From: Pseudomonadota bacterium
Lineage (GTDB): Bacteria; Pseudomonadota; Alphaproteobacteria; Reyranellales; Reyranellaceae
Direction: 5' to 3'
Length of the DNA stretch: 64,000 nt
NCBI GenBank assembly: GCA_018240685.1
Contig: JAFEFG010000005.1
Coordinates: forward strand, 1 to 64,000
Positions 1 to 9,270 of this stretch are shown in pieces (position 1 is the stretch's first letter; each line of letters opens with the position of its first letter). Position numbers and translations under genes: made by a program. The notes under the pieces are model-generated. The model was not told the DNA's origin, searched no databases, and saw only the letters and a list, made by a program, of their open reading frames with translations.

Positions 1-230
1 TTGTCCCCGTCGAACAATTGCACGGGCGTTACCGGCATGATGGTCGAGATCGCGTGCTTGTAGACGAGCTGCGAATGACCATCCCGGCGCAGCAGCACCG
101 AGAAATTGTCGAACCAGGTTACGATACCCTGCAGTTTGACGCCGTTGACCAGAAAGATCGTGACGGGCGTCTTGTTCTTACGCAGATGGTTCAGGAAGAC
201 GTCCTGAACATTCTGTGCCTTTTCGCTCAT
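1..230 (-). CDS. hfq: RNA chaperone Hfq (3' end cut by window edge)
   Basis: Hfq is the hexameric Sm-like cytoplasmic protein that helps small RNAs pair with mRNAs. From the ATG at 228-230 the minus strand encodes 76 visible residues. The Sm1 region lies at about residues 20-50 ([17 protein letters not shown]), and the Sm2 signature YKHAIST is at residues 57-63. Both are diagnostic, and the usual length is about 80 residues, so only the last few are missing. AGAGG lies 8 nt before the ATG. It is the last gene of the dusB-ntr cluster on this strand, as in many alphaproteobacteria. It appears to have its own promoter inside the end of the upstream phosphatase gene. Confidence 0.97.
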   Translation of the reverse strand, partial: MSEKAQNVQDVFLNHLRKNKTPVTIFLVNGVKLQGIVTWFDNFSVLLRRDGHSQLVYKHAISTIMPVTPVQLFDGD

Positions 231-282
231 GTTCTTGGCCTCTTGCTGGGCGTCCGGCGCCCGAGAAGGTCACCGGTTCGAG

Positions 283-305
283 GGTACGGGTCTCTACCCG
301 CTACC
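283..305 (-). promoter_or_regulatory. hairpin in the hfq 5' leader
   Basis: CGGGT (287-291) pairs with ACCCG (296-300) around a CTCT loop. GGTA (283-286) pairs with TACC (302-305) across a one-base bulge. The hairpin falls between the predicted hfq promoter and its start codon. It could be a leader structure for hfq or the end of the upstream phosphatase transcript. There is no U-run, so a terminator is not favoured. Confidence 0.3.
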
Positions 306-316
306 GAGTTGCTCCA

Positions 317-344
317 AATATAGGCGACGTTGCTGTCAAAGCAA
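317..344 (-). promoter_or_regulatory. candidate sigma-70 promoter for hfq
   Basis: On the minus strand TTGCTT (339-344) and TATATT (317-322) are separated by 16 bp, which fits a housekeeping promoter. The elements overlap the stop codon of the upstream phosphatase gene and would give a leader of about 80 nt before the hfq ATG. The call rests on pattern only. Confidence 0.4.
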
Positions 345-989
345 TGCCGCAAGCTCATGACAATTACGTGCGTGCAGACGTGGTGGGAACTCCTCCTGCC
401 GCTCGGAAATCTGCCTCACACCCCCGAAAAGAACGGGAAAACATCCGGCGGCATGGGCACATCTCAGATCGGCCGGGGTATCCCCGACCATCCACACGTC
501 CTGGTCCGGGGCAATTCCCGTGCCGTCGAGCGCCATATAGATCGGGTCCGGCGCAGGCTTGTCCCGCTTGGCATCCCTGGCTCCGACCGCCCGCGCTATC
601 CACCGATCCCATCCCAGATGCGTGACTTCGGTCCGGAGATTGTCGCCGACCTTGTTGCTCACGATGGCAACGTAACATCCGATCGAGCGAGCCTTTGCCA
701 GGAGATCCTCGGCGCCTGGAAGCGGTTCCAGGCGTTCGAGATGGATCCGATGAAACGTCTCGTAGAATACCCGTTCCGCCTCTGCCGCCCTTTCGCCAAA
801 AAGCCGGGGAAAGGCGTCTCTAAGCGAGCCGTGCGCCCTGTCGCGCACTTCCTGGGCCGTCCAAGGGGGCAACCCCATGGCGGCAAACGTATCGCGATAA
901 CATTCGATAATCGTCGGCCACGTATTGACCAACGTATTGTCCCAGTCGAACAGGATAGCGCGCGGCCGGAAGGCGGCCGGGTCATTCAT
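336..989 (-). CDS. HAD-superfamily phosphatase, phosphoglycolate-phosphatase-like
   Basis: This is a 217-residue HAD hydrolase. Motif I is DWDNT, with nucleophile Asp15 and acid/base Asp17. Motif II is the SNK after the IVS strand, motif III is the lysine in KRDKPAPDP, and motif IV is GDTPAD. The helical cap between motifs I and II is of the small-molecule phosphatase type, so the substrate is probably a small phosphate ester; which one cannot be read from sequence. Its start overlaps the stop of the upstream aminotransferase gene (ATGA), so the two are probably translated together. It is inserted between ntrX and hfq, which are often closer neighbours. Confidence 0.85.
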   Translation of the reverse strand: MNDPAAFRPRAILFDWDNTLVNTWPTIIECYRDTFAAMGLPPWTAQEVRDRAHGSLRDAFPRLFGERAAEAERVFYETFHRIHLERLEPLPGAEDLLAKARSIGCYVAIVSNKVGDNLRTEVTHLGWDRWIARAVGARDAKRDKPAPDPIYMALDGTGIAPDQDVWMVGDTPADLRCAHAAGCFPVLFGGVRQISERQEEFPPRLHARNCHELAALL

Positions 990-1849
990 GCGACGAGTTC
1001 CCCGGCGTCGGCAAAGCGCACATACTCTTCGCGCAGGCGATGTGCGACCGGTCCCGGCGTGCCGGCCCCGACCGCCTCACCGTCAATCTTCACCACCGGC
1101 GTCACGAACGACGTGGCGCTGGTGATAAAGGCCTCTTTCGCGCGCTTGGCCTCCGCAATGGTGAACGGCCGTTCGATCAGCTTGAGCTGCAGCGCATCGG
1201 CGATCGACTTCAGGGTCGCGCGCGTGATGCCTGCCAGGATCCCGTTGTCGGTATGTCGTGTCACCAGTTCGTCGTTCTGTGTGACAATCCAGGCGTTGGT
1301 CGAGGCTCCTTCGGTGACGTAGCCGTCCGCATCGACCAGCCAGGCCTCGTAGGCGCCGCTCTCGCGGGCCGCCTGCTTGGCCAGGACGTTCGCCAGCAGG
1401 CCGACCGTCTTGATGTCGCAGCGCTCCCAGCGGATGTCCGGCATGCTCTTCACAGCGATTCCGGGGCCCGTATCGGCGTCCAGATGCTTGGTGCCCTTGG
1501 TCGTCAGGACGAGCGACGGCTTCACTGGCGTCGTGGGAAAGGCATGATCACGACGCGCAACGCCGCGGGTCACCTGCATGTAGACCAGACCATCGTGGAG
1601 CCGGTTGCGCCGCATCAGTTCGCGGATGACGAATCTCAGGGCATCCCGCGATATGGGCCAACCAATGCGCAGTTCCTTCAGGGAGCGATCCAGACGGTCG
1701 AGATGGGGGCCCTCGTCGATCAGCTTCCCGTCGCGCACGCCGACGACCTCGTAGACGCCGTCTGCGAGTTGATATCCCCGATCCTCGATATGGACGCTCG
1801 CATCATGATGATCGACGTAGCGACCGTTGACATAGGCATAACGCGCCAT
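986..1849 (-). CDS. dat: class IV aminotransferase, D-amino-acid transaminase type
   Basis: This is a 287-residue PLP enzyme of fold type IV. The PLP lysine is in DIKTVGLL, at the place of Lys145 in Bacillus D-amino-acid transaminase. Other family features are the YVNGRYV start, the EDRGYQLADGVYEV strand, and the EGASTNAWIV segment that binds the cofactor phosphate. D-alanine/D-glutamate exchange for peptidoglycan is the likely reaction. Branched-chain aminotransferase or aminodeoxychorismate lyase are alternatives within the same fold, and the EDRGYQ pattern favours the D-specific branch. It lies 18 nt downstream of ntrX and overlaps the following phosphatase gene, so it is probably part of the ntr transcript. 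Confidence 0.85.
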   Translation of the reverse strand: MARYAYVNGRYVDHHDASVHIEDRGYQLADGVYEVVGVRDGKLIDEGPHLDRLDRSLKELRIGWPISRDALRFVIRELMRRNRLHDGLVYMQVTRGVARRDHAFPTTPVKPSLVLTTKGTKHLDADTGPGIAVKSMPDIRWERCDIKTVGLLANVLAKQAARESGAYEAWLVDADGYVTEGASTNAWIVTQNDELVTRHTDNGILAGITRATLKSIADALQLKLIERPFTIAEAKRAKEAFITSATSFVTPVVKIDGEAVGAGTPGPVAHRLREEYVRFADAGELVA

Positions 1850-1867
1850 AAACGCTTCTCCTTCCGC

Positions 1868-3280
1868 TCAGGCAGCCGGCTCGCTACCCGCACGCTCGTC
1901 ACCCGCGGCCCCATGCAGGCCCAGCGATTTCAGCTTCCTGTGCAGCGCCGACCGCTCCATTCCGACGAAAGTCGCCGTGCGGGAAATGTTGCCGCCAAAT
2001 CGCGTCACCTGAGCGAGGAGATACTCCCGCTCGAAGACCTCGCGCGCATCACGCAACGGCAGCTGCATGATCTCTCCGCCCTTCTCCCAACGCAGGACAG
2101 AGGGCGCATCCTCGCTGACGTCGTTGGGCAGGACGTCGGCACGTATCGGTCCGCCGTCTGACGGCGCCAGAATGAGAAGCCGTTCGATGACGTTGCGCAA
2201 TTGCCGGATGTTTCCCGGCCAGTCGTGTCCCTGCAGGGCCGCCGAAGTATCCTCTCCCAGCAGGCGCTCCGGCAATCCCGTGGCATCGGCAACACGGCGC
2301 AGCAGATCGGACGCAAGCTGGGGAATGTCCTCGCGCCGCTCGCTGAGCGGTGGCACCCGCAACGAGACGACGTTGAGCCGATGGAACAGCTCTTCGCGAA
2401 ACTCGCCGGCTGTAATCTTCTCCTGCAGCGACTGGCCTGTCGAAGCGAGGACCCTGACGTCGATCTCCACCCGCGTCTTGCCCGCGTCGCGCAGATAGGA
2501 CTGCTCCTGCAGCACGCGGGCCAGGCGGCTTTGCAGCGGAAGCGGCAGGTCTGCCACCTCCTTGAGAAGCAGCGTGCCTCCATGCGCCAGCTCCAAGGCA
2601 CCGGAGACATGCAGCGTATCATGGTCGGTCTCGCCATCCGTGCCGAACAGCTCGATCTCCAGCCGCTCCGCAGGCAAGCTAGAGCAATTGACCACGATGA
2701 AAGGGCCTTCCGCGCGCTTCGACTCCTGGTGGATGAGGCGCGCAACGGTCTCCTTGCCGACGCCGGACGGCCCCATGATCAAGACGCGGCTGCCGGTGGG
2801 CGCCACACGCTCGATCTGCGAGCGAACGTTGCTCGCCGCCGACGACGATCCGACGAAGGCCACTTCGCCGCCGGCGCGCCGGCGCAGCGTCGCGTTCTCC
2901 CGCTTCAGCCGATCGGCCTCGATGGCGCGATCGACGACCAGCAGGAGACGATCCGCCTTGAAAGGCTTCTCGATGAAATCGTAGGCCCCGCTCTTGATGG
3001 CCGAAACCGCCGTGTCGATGGTCCCGTGGCCGCTGATCATCACGACGGGAATCGGCGGTTCCTCGCGGCGGATGACCTCGAGGAGCTGCAGGCCATCGAG
3101 TTCGCTGCCCTGCAGCCACACATCCAGAATGACCAACGCCGGCCGGCGCTGGCGAATGGCTTCGATCGCCTCGGTGCTGTTATGCGCACGCCGAGCGGTG
3201 TGGCCTTCATCTTCCAGGATGCCGGCGATCAATGTGCAGATATCGCGCTCGTCGTCGACGATGAGAATATCGTGACCCAT
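1868..3280 (-). CDS. ntrX: response regulator NtrX (sigma-54 activator-like fold)
   Basis: This 470-residue regulator is the partner of sensor NtrY. The N-terminal receiver has the acidic pair Asp9/Asp10 and phospho-acceptor Asp53. An AAA+ domain follows with a Walker A of the form GPSGVGKE, then a Fis-type helix-turn-helix at the C-terminus. The GAFTGA loop that contacts sigma-54 is absent: the region after ELFG reads TDGETDHDT instead. Alphaproteobacterial NtrX proteins are known to lack this loop and act without sigma-54, so this is normal for the family and not damage. The gene is 33 nt downstream of ntrY. The family is linked to nitrogen, redox and envelope control. Confidence 0.95.
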   Translation of the reverse strand: MGHDILIVDDERDICTLIAGILEDEGHTARRAHNSTEAIEAIRQRRPALVILDVWLQGSELDGLQLLEVIRREEPPIPVVMISGHGTIDTAVSAIKSGAYDFIEKPFKADRLLLVVDRAIEADRLKRENATLRRRAGGEVAFVGSSSAASNVRSQIERVAPTGSRVLIMGPSGVGKETVARLIHQESKRAEGPFIVVNCSSLPAERLEIELFGTDGETDHDTLHVSGALELAHGGTLLLKEVADLPLPLQSRLARVLQEQSYLRDAGKTRVEIDVRVLASTGQSLQEKITAGEFREELFHRLNVVSLRVPPLSERREDIPQLASDLLRRVADATGLPERLLGEDTSAALQGHDWPGNIRQLRNVIERLLILAPSDGGPIRADVLPNDVSEDAPSVLRWEKGGEIMQLPLRDAREVFEREYLLAQVTRFGGNISRTATFVGMERSALHRKLKSLGLHGAAGDERAGSEPAA

Positions 3281-3313
3281 GACTCTTCAGCAGTCCGCAG
3301 CAGTTCAGCTAAC

Positions 3314-5554
3314 TCATTGTGCGGCTGTCGCCTGGGACGAAACCGACGCGACTTCCTTCGCGTCCCGTCGGAATACCAGACTGATGCGTGCGCCGCCACC
3401 CTCACGGTCGGCCAGAACGAGCGAGCCGCCATGATCTTCCATGATCTTCTTGACGATCGCGAGTCCAAGGCCGGTGCCTTTGCTGCGTGTCGTCATGTAT
3501 GGCTCTGTGAGCCTTTCCCTCCCCTCTTTCGGCAGGCCCTTGCCATTGTCCTCGATGATGATGCGGACGGCAGTCCCCTCATCCTTCAGTGACAGAGAAA
3601 TCTCGCCCCGCGGCAGCGTCTCGCCGGGCCTCGCGTCGCGCCCTTCGATCGCCTCCGCAGCGTTCTTGAGGATATTGGTAAGGACCTGGCCTACCTGTCG
3701 CCGATCGCAGATCAGCGGCACGGAACGATTTGGCAGGTCGACATGATAGGTGATGTCGGCGTTGCCGTTGCGCTGGAGAAACAGGGCTTGCTGGCACAAT
3801 TCCTTGGCATCCTCGGCCTGGACTGTTGGCCGGGGCATGCGTGCGAAGGAAGAGAACTCGTCCACCATGCGGCCGATGTCACCCACCTGCCGGATGATCG
3901 TGTCGGTGCAGGTCGAGAAGGTCTCCGGATCCTCCTTGATCTGCTTGAGGTAGCGCCGCCGCAGGCGCTCGGCCGAAAGCTGGATCGGCGTCAGCGGATT
4001 CTTGATCTCGTGAGCGATCCTTCTCGCGACGTCGCCCCAGGCCGCCATGCGCTGGGCGGACATGAGATCCGTGACATCGTCGAAGGTGACGACCGAGCCC
4101 GAGTCGGACGCCGCGCTGATGCGCACCAGGAGAATTCGGCGAGTACCCCGATGAAGGATCTCGACCTGACCCTGCGTCAGGCGCCCTGGTCGCTCCGCTG
4201 CCTGCGCCACCAGCGGCGCAATCTCCGGCATGATTTCGATGAGACGCCGTCCCAGTACGCCGTCCTCGGGCAAGGCGAGCAGGTCGAGAGCCGAGCGGTT
4301 GCTGCGGGTCACGAGTCCGGCGACGTCGACGCTCAGCACGCCGGCCGACACACCGGCGAGCACCGCATCGGTCAGCCGCCGACGACGGTCCAGTTCCTGG
4401 TTGGCAGCGACCAGTTCGCTACGCTGCTGCTCGATCTGGCTCGTCATGCGGTTGAAGGAGCGCGCGAGCTGACCAAGCTCGTCGTCCGGCGGGCCTTCCT
4501 CGACCCGGGCGCCCAGGTCGCCGCCGCGGACCCTCTCGGCGGCGGCCATCAGCCCTCCGATCGGCGCCGTAAGACGCGTGGCAACCTGGATGGCGAGCCA
4601 CACCGCCGCGAGAAGCATCAGAAGGGCGATTGCTCCACATATGACGAAGATGATGAGCTGGCTGTGCTGGAGCCGCTGCTCGATCTGCGCATAGAACTTG
4701 CCGGCGAATTCGATGCTCTTGATGTAATCGACCACGCGGAGGTCGACGGCATGCCCGGTGACGAGGAACAGGGGCTGGTCGACGAAGAGCTGCATGACAA
4801 AGTACGCGCCCTGGCTGGACTCGAACTGAACCGGTCGGGCCAGACTCACCGCCTGCCAGAGGAACTTCGCCGCCGGCACCGGATCAGCGATCGGTGTGGC
4901 ATCCGGGGCGACCGCACGCGCAATCAACCCTTTGTCGCCGTCGATCACGTCAGCTTCTATCAGCGCCCTTCCCTCGATCAGGCGGGCAAGCGCCTTGCGC
5001 GTCTCCTCCTTGTCGCGCAGCGCATCCACTCCCATGGCCTGCAGCGGTGCAGAGATCGCTGCAATGTCGCGAAAGATCTCTTCCTCCCGCGCCCGCCGCA
5101 CCGGCTCACCGATTGCCCGTGCGGTTTCGTAGGCGGCCTGGGAAGGCTTCACGACGAAGTCGGTCAGATTGATGACCAGCAACGACAGAATGATCGTAAC
5201 CACGAGCGTCGGCGCAACGGTGAAGATGCTGCAGACGAGGACAAGCCTCATGTGAAGGCGCGACCCCGCCGCTCCCCGTCGCCGATCGAGCCAGAGCTGC
5301 GTGAGCCGCACGGCAAGGACCGCCACGAGCGCCGTTGCAACGACCAGGTCGGCCACGAGCAGGCCGGTCATCCAGCCGGTCGTGCTGAAGCTCGCCGGCG
5401 CGAAGCCGGCCAGCCAGGCATAGGTGGCCGTACCCGCGGCGATGGCAACGGTAGCGAGCGAGATCGCCGCAACGCGGCCGGTGAGCGCCCGGCCGATCGC
5501 ATTCATCTTCTCGCCAAAGCGTGAAACGCCCAGCGAAGCAGTCACCAAAGTCAC
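3314..5554 (-). CDS. ntrY: membrane sensor histidine kinase NtrY
   Basis: This is a 746-residue inner-membrane kinase. Several hydrophobic segments lie in the first ~130 residues and another near residue 300, followed by a HAMP linker, a PAS-like region, a DHp domain with the H-box HEIKNPLTP, and a HATPase domain with the N box ending in NAAEAI and a GTGLGLAI glycine box. GTG at 5554 is taken as the start because it overlaps the ntrC stop (GTGA). An internal ATG 16 codons later is a possible alternative. NtrY phosphorylates NtrX, encoded immediately downstream. Confidence 0.94.
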   Translation of the reverse strand: MTLVTASLGVSRFGEKMNAIGRALTGRVAAISLATVAIAAGTATYAWLAGFAPASFSTTGWMTGLLVADLVVATALVAVLAVRLTQLWLDRRRGAAGSRLHMRLVLVCSIFTVAPTLVVTIILSLLVINLTDFVVKPSQAAYETARAIGEPVRRAREEEIFRDIAAISAPLQAMGVDALRDKEETRKALARLIEGRALIEADVIDGDKGLIARAVAPDATPIADPVPAAKFLWQAVSLARPVQFESSQGAYFVMQLFVDQPLFLVTGHAVDLRVVDYIKSIEFAGKFYAQIEQRLQHSQLIIFVICGAIALLMLLAAVWLAIQVATRLTAPIGGLMAAAERVRGGDLGARVEEGPPDDELGQLARSFNRMTSQIEQQRSELVAANQELDRRRRLTDAVLAGVSAGVLSVDVAGLVTRSNRSALDLLALPEDGVLGRRLIEIMPEIAPLVAQAAERPGRLTQGQVEILHRGTRRILLVRISAASDSGSVVTFDDVTDLMSAQRMAAWGDVARRIAHEIKNPLTPIQLSAERLRRRYLKQIKEDPETFSTCTDTIIRQVGDIGRMVDEFSSFARMPRPTVQAEDAKELCQQALFLQRNGNADITYHVDLPNRSVPLICDRRQVGQVLTNILKNAAEAIEGRDARPGETLPRGEISLSLKDEGTAVRIIIEDNGKGLPKEGRERLTEPYMTTRSKGTGLGLAIVKKIMEDHGGSLVLADREGGGARISLVFRRDAKEVASVSSQATAAQ

Positions 5555-7029
5555 CCGCCTCGGCGGACCTGGGGCGTGCGAACCACCGGGACGTCGAGGT
5601 CCTTGATTTTCTTCCGCAACGTATTGCGATTGAGCCCCAGAAGACGGGCCGCGCGCAACTGATTACCGCGGGTCGCGCCCAGCGCCAGAGACAGCAGCGG
5701 CCGCTCCACCTCGGAAATGACGCGGTCGTACATGCCGTCCGGCGGGAGCCGGTCGCCATGGGCGGCGAACATGGCCTGCAGATGCCGGTCCACCGCGTCG
5801 GTCAGGGTCGCGTCCATTGTCGCCGCCGCTGCCCCAGACGATTCCGCCTCGGGGGCAAGGATGGCATCGGCGAGCTCATTTTCGATCGTCTCGACACCGA
5901 TCACTTCCTCCGAATAGAGGGCGGACAGACGACGGACGAGGTTCTCCAGCTCGCGCACATTACCCGGCCAACGATGCTGCCGCAGCCGTGCCATCGCATC
6001 CGGCGACAGCACCTTGGTCGGGAGTCCGTCGACAGTGGCCGCCCGCAGGAAATGATTGACCAGTTCCGGAATGTCGTCCAGCCGCTCGCGCAGCGGCGGC
6101 AGTCGGATCGGCACGACGTTCAGGCGGTAGAAGAGATCCTCGCGGAAGAGCCCCTGTTGGATCAGGCGGCGCAAGTCGCGATGAGTCGCTGCCACGATGC
6201 GGACGTTGGCCTTGATCGGCGTGCGGCCGCCGACGGTCATGTATTCGCCTTCCTGGAGAACCCGCAGCAGACGTGTCTGCGCCTCCGGCGGCATGTCGCC
6301 GATCTCGTCCAGGAACAGCGTCCCGCCCGCCGCCTGCTCGAACTTGCCGGCAGACCGCTGAACCGCGCCGGTGAACGCACCACGTTCATGCCCGAAGAGC
6401 TCGCTTTCGATCAGCTCACGCGGGATCGCGGCCATGTTGAGCGCGACGAACGGACCTTTCCGCCGCTTGCCATAGTCATGCAATGCCCTGGCGACCAGTT
6501 CCTTGCCGGTTCCCGATTCGCCGGTCACCATGACGGTTAGATCCGTGGCCATGAGCCGCGCCAGCGCCCGATAGATCTCCTGCATCGCCGGAGACCGGCC
6601 GATCAACGGCAGCCGCTCGCCCTCTTCCGGCGGCAACGCCGGTCGTGTCATGGATGACGCCGGTGCCGAAAGGGCCCGGTTCACGACCGAGACGAGCTCG
6701 TTGAGGTCGAAGGGCTTCGGCAGGTACTCGAAGGCGCCGCGCTCCGTCGCCCGAACGGCCGTGAGCAGCGTCGACTGCGCGCTCATGACGATGATGCGCA
6801 GATCGGGCCGCAGCTTGCGGATGCGCGGCACGAGATCGAGGCCGTTCTCGTCGGGCATGACGACGTCAGTGATGACGAGCTGCCCTTCGCCCTGCTGAAT
6901 CCACTGCCAGAGCGTCGCAGCGGCGCCGGTGCTGCGCACGGTATGGCCTTGCCGCCCCAGAGCCTGATGCAGAACTGTCCGAATGGCGCGGTCGTCGTCG
7001 GCGACGAGAATGGTGGTACCGGTACTCAT
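5551..7029 (-). CDS. ntrC: nitrogen regulation response regulator NtrC
   Basis: This 492-residue sigma-54-dependent activator has a receiver with phospho-acceptor Asp55 (VITDVVMP). The AAA+ domain has Walker A GESGTGKE, an intact GAFTGA loop (in [13 protein letters not shown]) and Walker B region LFLDEIGD, and a Fis-type HTH lies at the C-terminus. The ATG at 7029 overlaps the ntrB stop (ATGA). The same frame stays open far upstream, but that part is antisense-like sequence inside ntrB, so the longer start is rejected. When phosphorylated by NtrB, NtrC activates nitrogen-assimilation genes. The intact GAFTGA loop contrasts with its neighbour NtrX. Confidence 0.96.
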   Translation of the reverse strand: MSTGTTILVADDDRAIRTVLHQALGRQGHTVRSTGAAATLWQWIQQGEGQLVITDVVMPDENGLDLVPRIRKLRPDLRIIVMSAQSTLLTAVRATERGAFEYLPKPFDLNELVSVVNRALSAPASSMTRPALPPEEGERLPLIGRSPAMQEIYRALARLMATDLTVMVTGESGTGKELVARALHDYGKRRKGPFVALNMAAIPRELIESELFGHERGAFTGAVQRSAGKFEQAAGGTLFLDEIGDMPPEAQTRLLRVLQEGEYMTVGGRTPIKANVRIVAATHRDLRRLIQQGLFREDLFYRLNVVPIRLPPLRERLDDIPELVNHFLRAATVDGLPTKVLSPDAMARLRQHRWPGNVRELENLVRRLSALYSEEVIGVETIENELADAILAPEAESSGAAAATMDATLTDAVDRHLQAMFAAHGDRLPPDGMYDRVISEVERPLLSLALGATRGNQLRAARLLGLNRNTLRKKIKDLDVPVVRTPQVRRGG

Positions 7030-8138
7030 GTCTGGGCTTGGGGTGACTGCAACGGCAACATGACTCTGAAGATCGTCCGGCCGGGCTCGCTGTCGTACTC
7101 GATGGCGCCACCGTGATCGTTGATGATCTTGGCAACGAGCGCGAGACCGAGGCCGGTGCCGGTCGGCTTGTTGGTGACGAAGGCATCGAACAGATGCCCG
7201 CGGATCTCGTCCGGAACTCCACCTCCGTTGTCGCGGACCGATACGACCAGCGGCAGGTTGACCCTGGCCTGCTGTCCGGGCACGGCAAGGCGAAGGCCAT
7301 GCCGATAGGCCGTCGAGAGTTCGATCTCGCGATCGCCATCGCCGGGCGCCTCGCAGGCGTTCTTCACCAGGTTCAGGAAGACCTGAATCAGCTGGTCGCG
7401 ATCGCCGAACACCTCCGGCAACGAAGGATCGTAGCTCTCGATGAAGCGCACGTTCTTGCCGAAGCCGTTCTGCGACAGGCGTCGGACGTGGTTGAGCACC
7501 TGGTGGATGTTGAGGGCCCCGCGCTCGATCGGCCGGCCGTCGGCGAACGCTTCCATGCGGTCCACCAGGGCCACGATCCGGTCGGTCTCCTCGCAGATCA
7601 GATTCGTGAGCTCCCGCTCGCTGTCGGGGACCGATTGCTCGAGAAGTTGGGCCGCGCCGCGTATGCCGGACAGCGGATTCTTCACCTCGTGCGCCAGCAT
7701 CGCCGCCAATGCGCTCACCGAACGGGCTGCGCTGCGGTGGGACATCTGCCGGTCGATGTTGCGCGCGATCGACTGCTCGACGAGGGAAATCGACACCAGA
7801 CCATCGCTCTCGACGATCGGAGAGAGGCGCAAGGCACAGAAATGGTTGCCGATACGCGGCGAATGCAGCGTCACGCCGTTCTCGGCGACGGCGCCACCGG
7901 TGGCCAGCACCTGGTCGAGCAGCGAGAAAAGCGGCGTATCTTCGGGGATGAACTCGCTCAGCGGATGACCGACGAGGCGCGCACGCCCCACGCCGAACAA
8001 TTGCTCGGCGGAGAGATTGGCGTAACGGACCATGCCGGCACTGTCGACCACGACGACCGCTTCCGACAGCGAATCGAGGATCGCGCCCGAGAACTGTTCG
8101 CCCTGCAGATCGGAGCGCTTGAGGGGCCGAAGGGCCAT
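7026..8138 (-). CDS. ntrB: nitrogen regulation sensor kinase NtrB
   Basis: This 370-residue soluble histidine kinase/phosphatase is controlled by PII in this family. An N-terminal PAS domain (about residues 15-120) is followed by the H-box [11 protein letters not shown] and a HATPase domain with NLVKNACEA and GTGLGLAL motifs. The ATG at 8138, just past the dusB stop at 8141, fits the usual NtrB length. An upstream in-frame start would lie inside dusB and is not needed. The gene is sandwiched between dusB and ntrC with almost no spacing, so it is probably one operon. Confidence 0.96.
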   Translation of the reverse strand: MALRPLKRSDLQGEQFSGAILDSLSEAVVVVDSAGMVRYANLSAEQLFGVGRARLVGHPLSEFIPEDTPLFSLLDQVLATGGAVAENGVTLHSPRIGNHFCALRLSPIVESDGLVSISLVEQSIARNIDRQMSHRSAARSVSALAAMLAHEVKNPLSGIRGAAQLLEQSVPDSERELTNLICEETDRIVALVDRMEAFADGRPIERGALNIHQVLNHVRRLSQNGFGKNVRFIESYDPSLPEVFGDRDQLIQVFLNLVKNACEAPGDGDREIELSTAYRHGLRLAVPGQQARVNLPLVVSVRDNGGGVPDEIRGHLFDAFVTNKPTGTGLGLALVAKIINDHGGAIEYDSEPGRTIFRVMLPLQSPQAQT

Positions 8139-8140
8139 GG

Positions 8141-9148
8141 TTACGCCGCCTGCCTTTCGAGCGCCGGCAGGAAGAACGATGCAAGCAGAGCCCGCACCTT
8201 GACCGCGTCGGTCTCCCGGTTCACGGCGGCTCGGAACTCCGCCGATGACGGCAGCCCCTTCGAGTACCAACCGAGATGCTTACGCGCCATGCGAACTCCA
8301 GTTTCCGTGCCGTAATGTTCCAACATCGCCTCGAAATGCGCCCGCACCGAGGCGTATTGCCCGGCAAGCGACGGCTCGGGCGACCGCTCACCCGTCCGCA
8401 GGTAGTGGATGGCCTGGCTGAGGAACCACGGCCTGCCGTAGGCGCCTCGGCCGATCATGATGCCGTCCGCACCGGACTGGGCCAGGGCGTCGTCCACGTC
8501 GTCCAGAGTGTTGATGTCGCCGTTGACGATCAGCGGCAGGCGGGTCTCCGCCTTCACTTCGCGGATGAAAGCCCAGTCGGCATGACCATCGTAGAACTGG
8601 CAACGCGTGCGGCCATGCACGGTGAGCATCTTGATTCCGCATTCCTCCGCGATGCGCGCCAGCCTCGGCGCGTTGCGGTTCGCCGAGTCCCAGCCCGTTC
8701 TCATCTTGAGGGTCACGGGAATCTTCACCGCTTTTACAGTCGCCTCGAGGATCTTCGCAGCATGGACCTCGTCGCGCATGAGAGCCGAGCCGGCGTGGCC
8801 GTTCACGACCTTCTTCACCGGGCAGCCGAAATTGATGTCGATGATGGCAGCGCCCCGATCCTCGTTCAGCTTTGCCGCCTCGGCCATCACCTCCGGCTCA
8901 CATCCGGCCAGCTGGACCGACATCGGGAATTCCTCGGGCGAGCTCTGCGCCATCAGCAGGGTCTTCCGATTTTCCCGCACCATCGCCGTCGAGGCGATCA
9001 TCTCCGAGACGACCAGCCCCGCCCCGCCCTGCTTCACCATCCGGCGGAAGGGCATGTCGCTGACACCGGACATCGGCGCGAGGATCACAGGATCCTCGAT
9101 CCGGACCGGACCGACGTCGATGGGTTGAAGGCGGGATTTGGGGTTCAT
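8141..9148 (-). CDS. dusB: tRNA-dihydrouridine synthase DusB (NifR3)
   Basis: This 335-residue FMN enzyme reduces specific uridines in tRNA using NADPH. The TIM-barrel start APMSGVSD, the catalytic Cys109 in INFGCPVKK, the phosphate-binding end [12 protein letters not shown], and a helical C-terminal domain all match DusB. In Rhodobacter the same gene was first named nifR3 because it precedes ntrBC, and the arrangement here is identical. It is the first gene of the ntr transcript. It is divergent from ispDF across a 122-nt spacer that holds a palindromic site. Confidence 0.95.
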   Translation of the reverse strand: MNPKSRLQPIDVGPVRIEDPVILAPMSGVSDMPFRRMVKQGGAGLVVSEMIASTAMVRENRKTLLMAQSSPEEFPMSVQLAGCEPEVMAEAAKLNEDRGAAIIDINFGCPVKKVVNGHAGSALMRDEVHAAKILEATVKAVKIPVTLKMRTGWDSANRNAPRLARIAEECGIKMLTVHGRTRCQFYDGHADWAFIREVKAETRLPLIVNGDINTLDDVDDALAQSGADGIMIGRGAYGRPWFLSQAIHYLRTGERSPEPSLAGQYASVRAHFEAMLEHYGTETGVRMARKHLGWYSKGLPSSAEFRAAVNRETDAVKVRALLASFFLPALERQAA

Positions 9149-9159
9149 TGAATGATCAG

Positions 9160-9186
9160 TTTATAGGCAACTTGTGCAGTGCACAA
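9160..9186 (-). promoter_or_regulatory. candidate dusB-ntr promoter with overlapping palindrome
   Basis: TTGTGCA-G-TGCACAA is a perfect 7-bp inverted repeat (9172-9186). Read on the minus strand, its end supplies TTGTGC as a possible -35 (9181-9186), followed after 15 bp by TATAAA (9160-9165) as a possible -10, about 12 bp before the dusB ATG. A regulator bound to the palindrome would cover the -35 element. The spacer of 15 bp is short, so the promoter call is tentative; the palindrome is certain. Confidence 0.4.
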
Positions 9187-9270
9187 TAATTGAGCCAGCA
9201 TTAGCGGGTCCTGCCGACGGGCGCAAGGGCTGGAAGTGCATGCCCCCTAAGTCAATGTTATCTAAGGCTC

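Noticed and set aside
2500-2760. Degenerate AAA+ loop in NtrX as evidence of a pseudogene
   Set aside because: Loss of GAFTGA is a known feature of NtrX in this class, and the rest of the gene is intact.
5551-8184. Long NtrC reading frame starting inside ntrB/dusB
   Set aside because: The first ~380 codons lie over ntrB in another frame and have no homology; NtrC starts at 7029 with an ATGA overlap.
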